Position numbers and translations under genes: made by a program | NCBI GenBank assembly: GCA_963573385.1 | Contig: CAUYLG010070487.1 | Span: forward strand, 18,974-82,973 | Source: Cacajao melanocephalus | Taxonomy: Eukaryota; Chordata; Mammalia; Primates; Pitheciidae | Direction: 5' to 3' | DNA length: 64,000 bases | In this document: positions 16,005 through 31,390 of the stretch, in pieces | Layout: the number at the start of each line of letters is the position of its first letter | Position numbering within the stretch: the first letter of the stretch is position 1 | The notes under the pieces: generated by a model | Told to the model about the DNA's origin: nothing | Database searches by the model: none | Seen by the model: only the letters and a program-made list of their open reading frames with translations

Positions 16005-16559
16005 TAGCTTTCATTTTAGAATTTTAGTGATGAGATAGTAATAGAAACTCACCAGTTTATAAAAGATGGTTGGATCTAAATTATTTCTGAAAAAACTGGG
16101 ACCTGTTAGTTCACATGGCTACATTTTATTTGTCCAAAAAGGTAATCTAATGAAGGCTGTGAGCCAAAATTTTTGGGTAAAGCAGTTCTATGGCAGTTTT
16201 ATTTTTTAAATCTCTTTTTTCTTTTATTCAGTTTCACATGAGTTTAGAGTTAGATTTTTAATGTTAACATTTTAGCTTGAACGGGCAGAATTGTATAAGA
16301 AAAACAAAATTTCTAAGTCTTCTTAAGTTAGTAATACTATAAACAGTGACCTTTACCTCAACACAAGTAGAAAAGTCAATAGTTTCAAAGTAGGCAGAAA
16401 AAATATGTAGAGATAGACAGATAACTTAGAAGATCCTACATGTTAACTCTATAGCTCTGGGTGGACCATTTGAATTCTAATTTGTCTGTTATTTCAAGAT
16501 GTGCATAACAATGGGCCATAATAGGTATCTAGCTGGAGTCTCAGAAAACCCAGTATGTT

Positions 16560-16858
16560 TTTTGTTCTTTCCCAAGACAGGGTCTCACGCTGTTGCCCAT
16601 GCCAGAGTGTAGTGGCATGATCACACCTCATTGCAACCTCTCCCTACTGGGCTCAAGTGATTCCCCCCACTTCAGTCTCCCTAGTAGCTGGGACTACAGG
16701 TGTATACCACCATGTCTGGCTAATTTTTGCATTTTTTGTAGAAACGGAGTTTTGCCATGTTGCCCACGCTGGTCTTGAACTCCTGGACTCAAGCGTTCCT
16801 CACATCTTGGCATCCCAAAGTGCTAGGATTACAGGCATAAGCCACTGTGCTTGGCCTG
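16560..16858 (-). repeat. Alu
   Basis: Two-arm reverse complement, T-poor tail, ending CTTGGCC. Confidence 0.92.
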
Positions 16859-17051
16859 GCATGTCTTAATGTTGAGAATCTCATTTTTTAAATATTAATC
16901 TTTCATTTTAGAAAAAATTATTGGGTTTGTATTTTTATAATCTCAGTGGCACTATTCTCATTCTGCAGTTGTTTTGTTTGTTCCCCTTGTTTTAAATTTA
17001 AATATATTTCTCCCTTTTGAAGGAAGGAAATGCGTGTATTGTGAAGTTCTA

Positions 17052-17370
<319 letters not shown>

Positions 17371-17469
17371 TAAAAATCTCTGCCTAAGAGGGGTATGGGA
17401 GCCAGGAGAACAAACAGAAAGGGCTGAGTTCAGATCACAGGGGTAGAAAGAGGAGGAGAAATTGGAGAC

Positions 17470-18240
17470 AAAAAGGAGAAAGCTTCCTAAATCGTTAAAA
17501 TTTACAAATCGTCTCCCATATCTTTTTACCTCTTGAATTGAGGCATTTTAAAAATAATTTTTTTAGAAGCTTGTAGGTATTATTAGAAGTAAATCTTCTC
17601 TTCAGTTTGTCTGGATCTAAAACCAGTTTTTCAATTGTGTGTGCCAATAAATTATCTTAGGCATTTTCATAACAGCTCCATTTTGGCCACTGCTGCTTAT
17701 AAGCATCCTGGGTTAGGTGGATCTACTTATCTAGGCACTTGCAAGTGGAAGGATGCTAAGTATCCTTTATGTATAAACTTAAAACTCAGCAGGTGTATCC
17801 TCAGTCTTAGAGGACATGTCCCATCTTAGTTTTCTGTCAGACAAGTTATGGAGTAAGAGTGCCCCCCTGCAACTAGAAAAGGAAAAAGCTAAGGAAAGGT
17901 TGTCTCACCCCAAATCACCAGGGAAACAATTCACAGCACTTCTATTTCACCCTGCCCTAGAATTTAACAAAAGCCCTTATCTTGAATCCGTAGCAGTAGC
18001 TCTCGTTCTGAGACAGTCATTATACCACCTAGCCAAGGAGGAAACCAGCTTTAATAAACCAGAACTTCAACCAAGACAGGAAGTTCATTGACTTCAGGAG
18101 GAACTCATCTGTAGCACTGAGCAGGGGCATCGAAGTCCAGGAACGCGATGGATTTTGTGCTGGTAAATGCATGAAAGTTGGAAGCAGGTCTAGGAAGCAG
18201 TCCCAAGAGGTCACTCTGAAATCCTGTCAGTTATACCATT
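17470..18240. other. Unassigned AT-moderate stretch
   Basis: No gene recognised. Longest open frames (about 90 codons at 17816-18091) show no family match; possibly decayed retroviral DNA next to LTR-like A. Confidence 0.3.
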
Positions 18241-18241
18241 T

Positions 18242-18734
18242 TGTTGATGGAAATTAAGGCTGTTGAGGCAGAAATAAATTGATAAAGGTTTATTGGAAGC
18301 CAAATGTGAGGATCAACGTGGGAAGACACGCCAATAAAGTTGGGTGTATTCCAAAGTCTGTTGTTACAAGTTGGAATGATTTTATAAGAAAGTTTAGGAG
18401 AAGGGAGAGGGACTCTTCATCCTGGAGTTGTCTTTTTTTATCGAAGGGTACAATATGGAAGTTACAATCAATGGCTACAGATGACAACATATAAGTTAAA
18501 TGTCTATGTTTAAGACAATCAGTAACACTTCATGATTCAGAAACAAATCAGTGTCCTTTTCTGTGTCAGTAGGTTACATATTAATACCTACAACAGTTTG
18601 AGAAACTCTCAATAAGATTTGAGAGACTCATCAGAAGATTCTTTACTCAGAAATAGGATGTAAGCCATGAATCATAAGACTTGCCCCAGGTAGGCTAATT
18701 TGGAAGACTGCCAAACATGACCTGTAGGTTATCA
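18242..18734 (-). repeat. Solo LTR-like element A, copy 1
   Basis: About 493 bp starting TGATAACCTACAGG and ending ATCAACA on the minus strand. It has a TTATAAAA box, a downstream AATAAA (near 18293) and LTR-like ends. It aligns along its length with 43908-44414. Family not named. Confidence 0.6.
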
Positions 18735-18737
18735 CAA

Positions 18738-18990
18738 CTAAATGCAATGTGGGGTCCTGTATTGAATCCTGGACCAGAAAAAGGACACTAGTGAGAAAAC
18801 TGGTGAAATTAGAATAAAGCCATTACTTTAGTTAGTGGTGTTGTACCAATGTTAATTTACTGGTTTTGATCATTTTTCTAAGGTTATTTAAAATGTTGAC
18901 ATTTGGGGAAGCTGAGGGAAAGGTATGCAGGAATTTTTTGTAACTATTTTTGCAATTTTTTGTAATATTTCAAAATAAGGTGTCTTAAAA
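18738..18990 (+). repeat. Old interspersed repeat tail
   Basis: AATGTGGGGTCCTG...GGACCAGAAAAAGGACA...GGTGAAATTAGAATAAAG has the form of an ancient repeat 3' end. Family not certain. Confidence 0.4.
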
Positions 18991-19479
18991 AACAAATTTA
19001 ATCAGCTGTGATAGAGGAAAAGCTGAATTATCTTTTTATTTTCACTACAGAAAATAATATTTACAAAATAATTTTTATAGGACGAGGCCTTCAAAAAGTA
19101 TGCAGCCAAGAATATAAGAAAAGGTATCATTAAGTGTGTGCCTATAGTTCCAGTTACTTGGAAGGATGAGGTGGAAGGATCCGTTTAGACTAGGCGTTCT
19201 CAGCTTGCAGTGTGTTGTGCCAATCAGGTGTCCACATTAAGTTCACCATCAATATAGAGACCTCCTGGGAGCAAGGGACCATTAGGTTACTTAAGGAGGA
19301 GTGAACGGGCCCAGGTCTGAAACAGAGCAGGTCAAAACACAGGGGCTGATCGGTTGCATGATAGTGCCTGTGAACAGCCACTGCACCGCAGCCTGGGCAA
19401 CATAGCCAGACGCGTCTCTAATTTTAAAAATAAAATAAAAATATAATGTCATTTTCTTAATTTTGTGGTATTTGTAGTA

Positions 19480-19925
19480 TGAACCCAGAAAATTTATGAC
19501 AGGTCTCAGTTAATTTAGAAAGTTTATTTTGCCAAGGTTGAGGACGTGTGCCCATGACACAGTCTCTGGAGGTCTTGACAACATGTACCCAAAGTGGTCA
19601 GAGCACAGTTTGGTTTTATATATTCTAGGGAGACATGAGATGTCAATCAACATATATAAAATGAACATCAGTTAGGTCTGGAAAGGCGGGACAACTTGAA
19701 GCAGGAAGGGGGCTTCCAGGTCACAGGAAAGTGACAGACAAACAGCTGCATTCTTTTGCGTTTCTGATTAGCCTTTCCAAAGGAGGCGATCTGATATGCA
19801 TTTATCTTAGTGAGCAGAGGGATGAATTTGAATAAAATGGGAAGCAGGTTTGTCCTAAGCAGTTCCCAGCTTGAATTTTTCCTTTAACTTAGTGATTTTT
19901 AGGGGCCCCAAATGTTTTCCTTTCA
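19480..19925 (-). repeat. LTR-like element B, copy 1 (inverted partner)
   Basis: On the minus strand it starts TGAAAGGAAAACAT and ends CTGGGTTCA, with a TATAAAACCAA box and AATAAACTTTC signal. It is preceded on that strand by a purine-rich GGGTGGAGAG, possibly an old polypurine tract. It matches 23315-23768 in opposite orientation. Confidence 0.65.
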
Positions 19926-20574
19926 TATACTCTCCACCCTTAAAAAAAACAAATCTTCTGGAGAAAGCATTTTAGAACAAAATGAGTTTCTGGTCCCAGT
20001 TTTTGTCTGATCTCTCAAGGCTAGGATGGTTTATTCCTAGACAGGTAGGTCCTAAGTTATTAGGAAAGCTCATTTTTAGAAGGTTGTAAAGTCTCATGTC
20101 CTAGGAAGAGAAATTAGGAAGAGGAAGGAAGAAAAACAAGAACAAACAAAAGAGCAATACTGGGAAATCGATAAAGGCCACATTACTCTGTAGTCCAGAT
20201 ATCAGTAGGCAGGTATGAAAGTGGTTTATGCATGTAAATAGATTGCTATTATTTCCTTCTGAAGTTCACATTGTCCAGCTTCAGTTTGCAGAGCTTTGCG
20301 AAAGCACAACTTCGTTTTTAGTGACTCCAAATTAAGAAAAATGGTGAAAAAAGAAGGAAACAAACTGAAAACATTATTTTGAAGACTTGTAGCCAAGAAA
20401 AATTAGAATTCAGTCCAAACTGTAGAAAACAATAAAAATGGAAAAACATTAGGCAAGACTAAAATCTAACAACAGGTGTACTATAGTTTTTGAAACATAA
20501 TTGTTTCTCTCTCCAGTTTCCCATTTTTACTAAAGACAAATTATGGTAGGACTGGTTTGCTTTATTATACTTGA

Positions 20575-22253
<1,679 letters not shown>

Positions 22254-22968
22254 TAATATCCTAAAGGGTTAATTAGGTCAGAAAAAGACATAATTTGCAA
22301 TTTTATTTTGGCATGTTTGTCAAATATCGAAGGTTTAAAACATTTGACATCACAGAATAGAATTACAGGTCATTATGAAATAAGTCATTCATTTAACTAA
22401 AGTGATAACTCAAGGACAAAAAAAAAAAGGTGAAAACCTTCATTCTTTGAGAGAAGAGACTTAGTTTTCCAAACCATAAGCCCTAATAAAAACAGCATGA
22501 AGCCAATTAAATTTGTTTTTCAAAATTTTATAAATAATCTATAACATTTTAATGTTGACAATAAGATATAATTTTCATAAACCTTTCATAACCTTTACAA
22601 CCTTTATTTAGGAGTTGGTTAATACTTCAAGAAAACCTTGCTAATTTGACACAGGGGCCCATATGCTGGTCTTGCCTCAGTGTGCCTTTGGCATTCATGA
22701 TTAACTTATAGAGAAACTGAACTTACTTTCTCTCTTAAAATTGGCCCTTACCATCTCACGTGCCCACCTATTCTGTGATAGTCCCTGGGCCTTGAGGAGT
22801 TTGATAGCTTTAATTTCTGGCCCTGTGTTTCAGGAATGCAGTTTATTTTGATTAGTATCTTCTACCGAGCCTGAAGATGAGACTTTAATGGCTGTCAGTG
22901 TTCAAAAATTTAGTAGGATTTGGTGTCCCTTTTAGACCAAGGAGTCAAACCCCTGTAACTCAATGTCA

Positions 22969-23310
<342 letters not shown>

Positions 23311-23314
23311 AACG

Positions 23315-23768
23315 TGAAAGGAAAACATCTTGGGCCCCCAAAATCACTACGGAGAACTCAAGCTGGAAACTGCTTAGGGCAAACCTGGCTTTCATTCTAT
23401 TCCAAGTCACTCCTCTGCTCATGAGATAGATGCATATCTGATTTGCCTCCTTTAGAAAATCTAATCAGAAACTCAAAACAATGTAACTTCGTGTGTCACC
23501 TATCTGTGACCTGGAAGTTCCCTCCCCACTTTGAGGCTTCCTGCCTTTGCTTCAAGTTTTCCCACCTTTCCAGACCAAACCAATGTAATTCTTACATATG
23601 TTGATTGATGTCTCACATCTCCCTAAACGTATAAAACCAAGCTGTGCCCTGACCACCTCGGGCACATGTCATCAGGACTTCCCAAAGCTGTGTCATGGGC
23701 ATGTCCCCAACTTTGGCAGAATAAACTTTCTAAATTAACTGAGACCTGTCTCAGATTTTCTGGGTTCA
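23315..23768 (+). repeat. LTR-like element B, copy 2
   Basis: Starts TGAAAGGAAAACAT and ends CTGGGTTCA. Contains TATAAAACCAAGC and AATAAACTTTC near the 3' end. Same family as 19480-19925, opposite orientation. No primer site follows it. Confidence 0.65.
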
Positions 23769-24159
23769 CGAGAGGTATACAGATGTAATAACCTTAATTT
23801 AAAATTTTTTTTAAAATCTATGTTTTCCTAAGCAAACCAAAACTTAATAATAATATGACAACTTGATCATATAAAAGTTTTTGGTTTTGTTTATTTTATA
23901 AATCTTCTTATTGTGACCTACCTAGACCGTTCATGACATGCTTGGACTTTCTTGTTTGCGCTGAACAGCCCTCCTTCTTAAATAATCAGTCATTTTACTC
24001 TAAGACTAAATTTACCATACAAGATTCCTTTTCATATGAAATTATTTCTCTTTAACCTTTCTTACCAAAAAAAAAATAACTCTTTATTTTTATAACTTTC
24101 TCTACATCTCTTTTATTTTCTGGTTCCTTTTACCTTGTTTTTTTTGGGGGGTGGGGTGG

Positions 24160-24326
24160 GGGGACTACAGGCCCACACCATGACACCCGGCTAATTTTTG
24201 TATTTTTAGTAGAGACAGGGTTTCACCATGTTGGCCAGGTTGGTCTTGACCTACTGACCTTGTGATCTGCCTGCCTCGGCCTCCCAAAGTGCTCGGATTA
24301 CAGATGTGAGCCACCACTCCTGGCCC
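24160..24326 (-). repeat. Alu fragment next to a G-run
   Basis: Reverse-complement Alu lacking its T-tail and right arm, starting after GGGGGACTACAGG. Confidence 0.88.
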
Positions 24327-24949
24327 CTTTTACCTTGATTTATACATTACATTTAAGTAAGCTTTGAATTAGACAAAAATTACTCACTTTTGTTTAAAGG
24401 ATACACTTTTTTTTAAGAAAGAATGTTTTCCTACAAATATATTCTTATTGGAAAATATCCAAATAATGAAATATCTATTATTTAATTTAACATAAGTTTA
24501 GATTCTAAATTATGAATTTGTCTACAAGTATTTATTTTATTACATTTACCTAATGATTTTATTTTAATTGTTTACCTAGATTGTTTATGAAAACTGCCAT
24601 AGTCACCATTTAAATGTATGGAACCACCATTGCAAAATTACAACTGAGGCAATAAACAAGATTTAACTTAACTGAATGACTCCATCTTGCTTTTAACCTC
24701 CAAGCTGTTCTTGTTCATTCCTGGGCATAGGCCAAACAAACTTTGGGAGGAACTTAGTTTATAGTTTAGCTTTGAAACAAAGATGATAACCAACCTTACT
24801 TTCTGTGGACTAGTCCACCTAAAGCCACAAGATTAAAGTTATGCTAATCTTACAAGATTTAAGATATAGCTATTATTATTAAACTAATATCACCGTCTTG
24901 TTTATTAAAGATTATGCAAGCAAAGATTATTAAAGATTACACAATCTTT

Positions 24950-26333
24950 ATGTCCACATACCCAGTACAACCCAGCTGGGGCTGTCTAGTCTCTCCAATA
25001 CCCAGGATGATTCCAAGCATCCTATAATTTTGGAAATTTTAGGAGGGGGTTTTTCTCTGTATAGTTTGTGGTCTACCAGGTTACAGTGTCCACTGTTTCA
25101 TTATACAGTTGCTGCCCTAAGTAGCTAAGCTTTCCAACTGGAATAGTGAAGTCTGTTCCTTCTCTGGCCAAACAGTATTGTCCAATAATCGAAACCTTTA
25201 AAACGCAGAAACTGTTGGTTTGAATTCTTTAAACTGAGGTCAGGTCAGGGACAGAGTCAGAGGGTACTAACTCGCGGGCTTCCCCTGGCCACCAATTACC
25301 TATGGTAGTTCCTCCACATACATAGCAAGAAGTGACATTAAGGGAATGGGCTACATTTTCAGCAAGTTTAAGGAACAAGTTCTTTGTCTTTTTTGGAAGT
25401 TCTGGCACTGGCTCATTTAATATATCACGGAAGGGCTGGTACACTGGCTGGGCTGAGCGTCTTTGGATTTTTCCCTTAATCTGGATACTGACTCCAGGAT
25501 CAAGCCCTTTTCCATCAGTTCCTGGCATTACACTCTCCCCTATTTCCCACTTGTGGTCTTGGGCGTTTGTGATTATTAATTCTACTGGGTTACAATGTCC
25601 CGAGACACAGGGGACATTACTCCCTGGAATGGTGTCCCTCCCTTTTACAAGGCAAACGGGATTGTTTGTATTAATTTCCAAGTGGCCCAGATGATACATG
25701 ACCAAAAAAATTCGTTTACTGCACCAGTAGGTTTTCTGGTAGATGTACTTAGGTTCTTTTGCATAACTTTGTTCCCATCCAAGGGAACCACAGTCCCCCA
25801 CGGCTCCTCCATCCACTGGAAGGATAGGCATTGATGGCTGCACAGGCATCAAACCTTAGGGTGGCCTGTTTTGGGCTTCCCTTCTCCTCTGTTTTAGCTG
25901 TTACTTAGTAGGGCTGTTCCATTGCTGTTATGAGTTTAATTTCAAAAGTCATATGCATAGGGGTTTCTGATGGATTGTAGCAGACATTGGGTTGTCCATC
26001 CCCTGGATTACACACCTTATACTAAGTACCATTATATAAACATCTTCCTTTCTGTGTCCCTGTTCATTCATAATAACTGTAGAACAAAAGAATGGCAGTA
26101 ACTTTCCATCCTACCTCAATAACCTGGTGCACACACTGAGAGCATTCTCCAAAATCAGTTAATGTCCTTACTATACAAGTCCAAATATTAAGAAGAAAAT
26201 GTCCCACGATGAATTTCCTCATGCTTCGGCTGTGCGTGGACCAGCCAGCTTCTGGGATGTGGCTGGAGCAAGGCTTGTTGTCCTTCTCAAGGTGATTCTG
26301 TAGTCGTTGTCTGGGTCTGGTCCAGCTTCCCAA
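24950..26333 (-). pseudogene. env (surface subunit) pseudogene of provirus 1
   Basis: A leader-like segment (26333-26064) is followed by a 207-codon open stretch at 25852-25229 resembling the surface subunit of class I retroviral Env, with a conserved cysteine pair (CYVCGG) and a GLDPGV-type motif. The similarity continues with stops to about 24.95 kb (TDFTIPVG, then GLYWVCG). The fusion and transmembrane regions are missing. Confidence 0.65.
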
Positions 26334-28725
26334 GCTTCAGCGGCTGCTGGCTTGATGCGGTTGTGTGGATCCAGGCTGGGACTCCCTCTACCTTTACGGC
26401 TGCGGGAGCGGTCAGGATCACAGTCTGGGGTCCTTTCCACCATGGCTTCAGAGGGACTGCATTCCAGTCCTTTATCCACACTCAATTACCTGGAGAGAAA
26501 GGGTGAACTGGGGAGAATAAGCTTACAGGGCATCTTTCATTTACCCAGGTTGAAATATCCTGAGTAATTTTTCCTAGAGCTTGTAGCTGTTGTCCTAGCT
26601 CAAATTTTCCCCACTCCCAAGGAGTTCCCAGGAGTTCCTGCAGTATGGGAGGGGGCCTATGATATAAGACTTTACAGGGGAAATATCGGGAGTACATCTA
26701 ATGTTGAATAACACGAAGGGAAGTGCCTGCACTCACTTTAATTGTTTTCTGACAATTTTCCCTAACCTGTTTATTCGCTCCACCTTCTGGTTGGAGAAAG
26801 TCCTTTCCCTCCTGAATTTAACAGTCCTTTTTCTTTGTACAGTGCTCATGTATTTGAAGAGTTAGAAAGGCATACCGGGAATTAATATAAAAGTTCTCAG
26901 TCTTATCTTCACTCAGTTCTGGGGCCTGGGTCAGAACAATAAGTTCAGCCTTCTGAGCCAAAGTACCCTGAGGCAGTGGCACAGAGTTACTACTGTGTCC
27001 AGAGTTACTACTGCATAGCCTGCACACCTTACTTCTTGTGGATTAGCAAAACTGCCTCTATCCACACACAACTTCCAGTCTACTACTGTCCATGGTTGAT
27101 CCCGAAGATCGGGCCTGCTGGAATAAATTGAGTCCAATACTTCAACACAAATGTGTTTAACTGGTCATTCTGACACCAGGGGCAAAGTGGCAGGGTTTAA
27201 GGTGTTGCAGACCTCAATGAATATTTGGGGTCTCAGGTATTTGGTTAACCTAGCATTTGTCAACCAATGATGTCCTTTGGTATTCATTAGAGTCACTACT
27301 GCATGGAGTGCTTTGGTATTTAAATTTTATCCAAGAGCTAGCTTATTAGCCTCTTGTGCTAGAAGAACAGTTGCTGCCCAGGCCCTTAAACATGGGGGCC
27401 ATCCATTGGAAACTCCATTCAGCTGCTTGGAAAGATAAGCTACAGGCCTGGACCAACGTCCCACTGTTTGTGTTAGAACTCCAACTGCCTTTTTTTTTTC
27501 TTTCTGACACATACAGCGTGAGATGCTTTGTTAAATCAGGTAACCTCAAAGCCGGGGCTGACAAGTTTTGCTTTCAGTTCCTGATAGGCCTGCCGCTGCT
27601 GGGATCCCCATTCAAAGGGTTCCTTGTCCCCCCACCCCGTTTGTCACTTTGTATAGGGGTTTGGCCAATACTGCAAAGTTTGGAATCCACAATCTACAGA
27701 AACCCACGGCTCCCAGGAACTCCCTCACCTGCCTTCTAGTCTCGGGTCCTGGCAGGTTGCAAATGACTTGTTTCCTCTCTGCTCCTAGGCTGCACTCTCC
27801 CTGTCAGATGGTGAACCCCAGATATCGCACTTGCTGGTGGCAAATCTGGGCTTTCTTTTTAGATGCTTTATACCCACAGTCTTCCAGGTGCTGAAGTAAG
27901 GCATCTGCTCCTTTAGCGCACCCGACTGCTGTGGGGTGTCCCAATAAAAGGTCACCAGCATATTGGAGCAGCACGCAGCCTAAGTCCTTAGCAAGAAACT
28001 TCTGGAGGTCATGGGCTAGTGTCTCCCCAAAGATGGTGGGAGAGTTCTTAAATCCCTGGGGAAGCCAGGTCCAGGTGTACTGGGTGGTCACACCCGTTTC
28101 TGGATTGTCCCATTGAAATGCAAATAGTTTCTGACCCTCTGAGGCCAGTCCAATGCTAAAGAAAGCACTCTTTAAGTCCAAGCAAGTGAACCAACTATCC
28201 TCTGCTGGCAATAATCCCAACAGCATGTACAGGTTGGTGCAAGTGGGTGCAAAGTCACTGTAGCCTGATTAACCAAACCCAAGTCCTGAACTGGCCTGTA
28301 GTCTTCAGTCCCTGGTTTAGGAACAGGCAAGAGGGGCGATGCCCCATAGAGACTGGTGAGGAAATATAATTCCATAGTCCTTTAAGCGTTTTAGGTGGAC
28401 TTGAATGCATTTTAGGGCCTCTCGGGGAGCTGGATATTCCTTTTGCCCAACTGGCTGAACCCCAGGCTTGACTTTAATGAGCACATGGGCCTGGTTGATT
28501 TTTAGTCCTGGCGGATTATCCTCTGCCCAGACTTGTGGCCATTGCTTGGCTAGAGCAAGGGGTTAATTTCCGTCCTGATTTAGTTAGGAAGAGTCTCCAC
28601 CCCTCCTTCCGAGGGATTATGAAAGCCATGATAATCCCTGCCTGAGGCAGTTTTAGATGCAGGGAGCCCTTACCAGTGAAGGTGATAGTAGTAACTCTTA
28701 GTTTGCTTAACAAGTCTCTCCCCAA
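26287..28725 (-). pseudogene. pol pseudogene of provirus 1 (protease end, RT, RNase H, integrase C-terminus)
   Basis: The end of the protease region is visible near 28725-28640; its DTG active site was not found. Reverse transcriptase covers 28375-27804; the catalytic Y-x-D-D box reads YAGD, so the active site is lost. RNase H-like segments are at 27564-27327 and 27137-26818, with acidic residues changed (VDRGS, YINSRY). The integrase zinc-binding and core regions are mostly missing; only C-terminal parts remain (26697-26287, including a GPxxV-type strand). Multiple frameshifts and stops. Confidence 0.8.
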
Positions 28726-28926
28726 GAGGGTAGGGGGCAGTCTGGCATGTACAAGAACTGATGTATAACCTCATGGCCTCCCACCAAACAAGTATGATAT
28801 AAACAGAAAGACTGTTTCTCTGACACCCCATAGCTCCAACAATATTGGTTGTTTCCTTTGATAGAGGGGTTATAGGACTGTCATCTGGACCATAGGCTCT
28901 TTGGAGGCAGCTGAGCCTGGCCCCCT

Positions 28927-30483
28927 TCAGTCCAGTGGCCCTTCCATTAGATTGAAAAGAGCTCCTTCACTTTCATCTGAAGCCTCGTGCTTAAGATCGC
29001 CCTGTTTTCCTGTCAACTGGGGGCACTTGTGCTTCCAGTGTCCCACTTCTTTACAATAAGCACACTGGTCACACTGCAGGCGTGGGTGATTAGACTGGGT
29101 AGCTTTCCAGGAGCCCCCTTTTCCCCGCCCTTTTGGGAGCACTCCTTTAACAGCAGCAGCTATAAAGTCAGCATTTCATTGAGCCTGATGCTCATTTTCT
29201 CTACGACTTTCTCTATGGCTTACCACATCTCTGTTCACAAACACCTGGTTAGCTATTTCCAATAACTGTGAAATAGTTATGCCTGCAAATCCTGCCTGTT
29301 TCTGCAATTTTCTCCTAATGTCTTCTGTACACTGACTAATGCCATTTTACCATGCGTTGGTTTTCAGGGCTGTCAGGATTGAAAGGAGTGTACATGTGAT
29401 AAGCTTCACACAGCCTCTCATAGAACTATGCCGGGATTCCTCTTTCCCTTGAATGACCTCAGAGAATTTATTGATGTTTGTAGCCTTCTGGGCTCCCTTT
29501 TTTAGTCCTTCCAGTAAGGCCTCTCTGTACTGGATTAACCTCTGCATGCCCTGCACGGTGTTTGGATCCCACTGGGGCTCAGTCCCCCGTAACTGGACCC
29601 TGACATACTCTTGGGGGTTCTGGTAATCTGCAGGAACATGCTCCCGTAACCATTTGGAGGCAGCTTGGAGTACTCTCTGCCTTTTGTCCATGTTAAAAAG
29701 ATACATAAGCAGCCTGTGGCAATCAGCCCAAGTAGGGTTATGAGTCTGAATAATAGTTTGCAGTAGGTCAATGTGAGCTTGTGGCTTCTCGGTATAAGAT
29801 GGGTTATTATTTTTCCAGCTAAGGGGAACAGCAGGTATGTGAAAACACGCCTTTCCACCACGTGGCCAACCTCATCCACTCTCGTATACCTCTGCTCTCT
29901 TAAAGGCATCTGCATCCCTGCCTTGGGCTACAGATGGGCTGCTAGAGGCAGGGTTGGAGTTCCTCCCGGGAAGCAGGTGGCCTTGGGAGGAGTCTCTCTG
30001 CATATGCTCTTGTCTACTCTTGGTGGTTTAGGGCTGTGTAATTCTGGCGGGGGTGTTAAGGTTTCAGGCCCAGGGGCAAGGAGTCCTTCCTCCAGACCAG
30101 GAGGAGGGGGTATTATTGGTAAAAGCTCTTCTGCTGCTGGATCTGCCAGGACCTTAGGAATCAATGTTCCTGCTGCTGGATCTGCCAGGACCTTAGTAGT
30201 CAATGTCCCTTTGGTGGGTGGAGCAGGGTTTTTCCCTAGCTGTCTGCCCCTTTGCCATTAGTATGGTTGCTGCCTGTCCTCCCAGCCACCATGGGGGGTT
30301 TAGAACGGGCTGCAGCAATGAATCTATGTATGGGAATTGATCAGGGTGTCCTGGCTTGCCGCATGTAACCTCATGCCATACTTTGGAGACAAAAGGCCTG
30401 CTTAGGCTCCCCTCTGAGGGCCAATCCACCCCAAATGCTGGCCAGTCTACTTCACATAAGGGCCTTAGCTTCCCTGGTGTCAT
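28927..30483 (-). pseudogene. gag pseudogene of provirus 1
   Basis: Matrix-like segment at 30483-30193, a proline-rich middle at 30203-29928, a capsid-like part at about 29700-29350, and a nucleocapsid segment at 29142-28927 with one zinc knuckle of the form CX2CX4HX4C (CAYCKEVGHWKHKC). The pieces lie in different frames separated by stops and shifts, so no Gag protein can be made. Confidence 0.8.
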
Positions 30484-30956
30484 AGTTACTCCATAATCCC
30501 CACTAAATCACTTCTTGAAATTTTTCAGCAAAGTCCCTAGAGGGCTAGACTTGCTATGAGCATGACCCAGGTTTTGCAAAGAAAAACACCCTCACAGACA
30601 GATAAGAGAGTTTTACTTCACCCTCAGTTGTTCCTGCCCACCCTTTCTCACTTTCACGTCAGGCCGGTAGGATTGTCCCCCTCTTGGGAAGGGTTTCAGA
30701 TGCCGCTTTGCATTGGAGTGTTCATTAATCCCCTCACAATGCCTAGATTTCAAGGGCACCTCTGTCCAGCCGTATGTGGATCGCCTGTAATCACAGCTGG
30801 CCCCACAATTTGCTTGGAGCTTGGGATCCCCTCTAACAAACCTGTGGCCGCCACATTTCATGGCTGACAAGTCCAACTGGACTCCTCCAATCACTCACAC
30901 AATCGCACTCCTCCCTCCACCCAAATCAAAACCAAAAGCAAAACTTCCAAGGTTAG

Positions 30957-31030
30957 TTGCAGAGAGAGAGACAGAGAGAGAGAGAGACAGAGAGAGAGAG
31001 AGACAGAGAGAGAGAGAGACAGAGAGAGAG
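30957..31030 (+). repeat. (GA)n/(GAGACA)n simple repeat
   Basis: Alternating agagag and acagag units, interspersed with gac, inside the provirus 1 leader. It is a purine-only strand over most of its length. Confidence 0.9.
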
Positions 31031-31370
31031 TGCCTAGTTCAAGAGTGCCAAATCCAGCACACATGGGTAATCAGGCCATGCTTCCACCTAAAGGAGGTGG
31101 GCAAATTTCCCAGGATTGATCCTACTGTGTTTCTGTTGCCTGGACACTCCAAGTACTTGTTCATTCTCGGTGTTCAGCCACTGGGTGGATCCACACTGCG
31201 GGGGCTTTCCTGTTCTGCTCTGTGAGGCTTCCCACCAGGGCCAATACCTGCCCGGGAGCACTCTCAGCAACTGTCACCCAAGCAGGCAGGAGTCCCCTGC
31301 ATGGATGCTCTGCAGGGCAAGCCAAAACCACCTGAAAGGCTGTGCCGGCTGGCCACCAACCCCAACTCGC

Positions 31371-31388
31371 TTCCTGGTCAGGGAACCA
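31371..31388 (-). other. Primer binding site (tRNA-Glu) of provirus 1
   Basis: TGGTTCCCTGACCAGGAA on the minus strand is complementary to the 3' end of tRNA-Glu with one mismatch to the usual TGGTTCCCTGACCGGGAA. It is adjacent to the LTR end. Confidence 0.75.
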
Positions 31389-31390
31389 AA

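Noticed and set aside
25229..25852. 207-codon env-like frame as a possible domesticated envelope gene
   Set aside because: It is only a fragment of the surface subunit, flanked by stops, without leader or membrane part in frame.
30957..31030. CRISPR-like or satellite array
   Set aside because: It is a simple GA/GACA microsatellite with no spacers.
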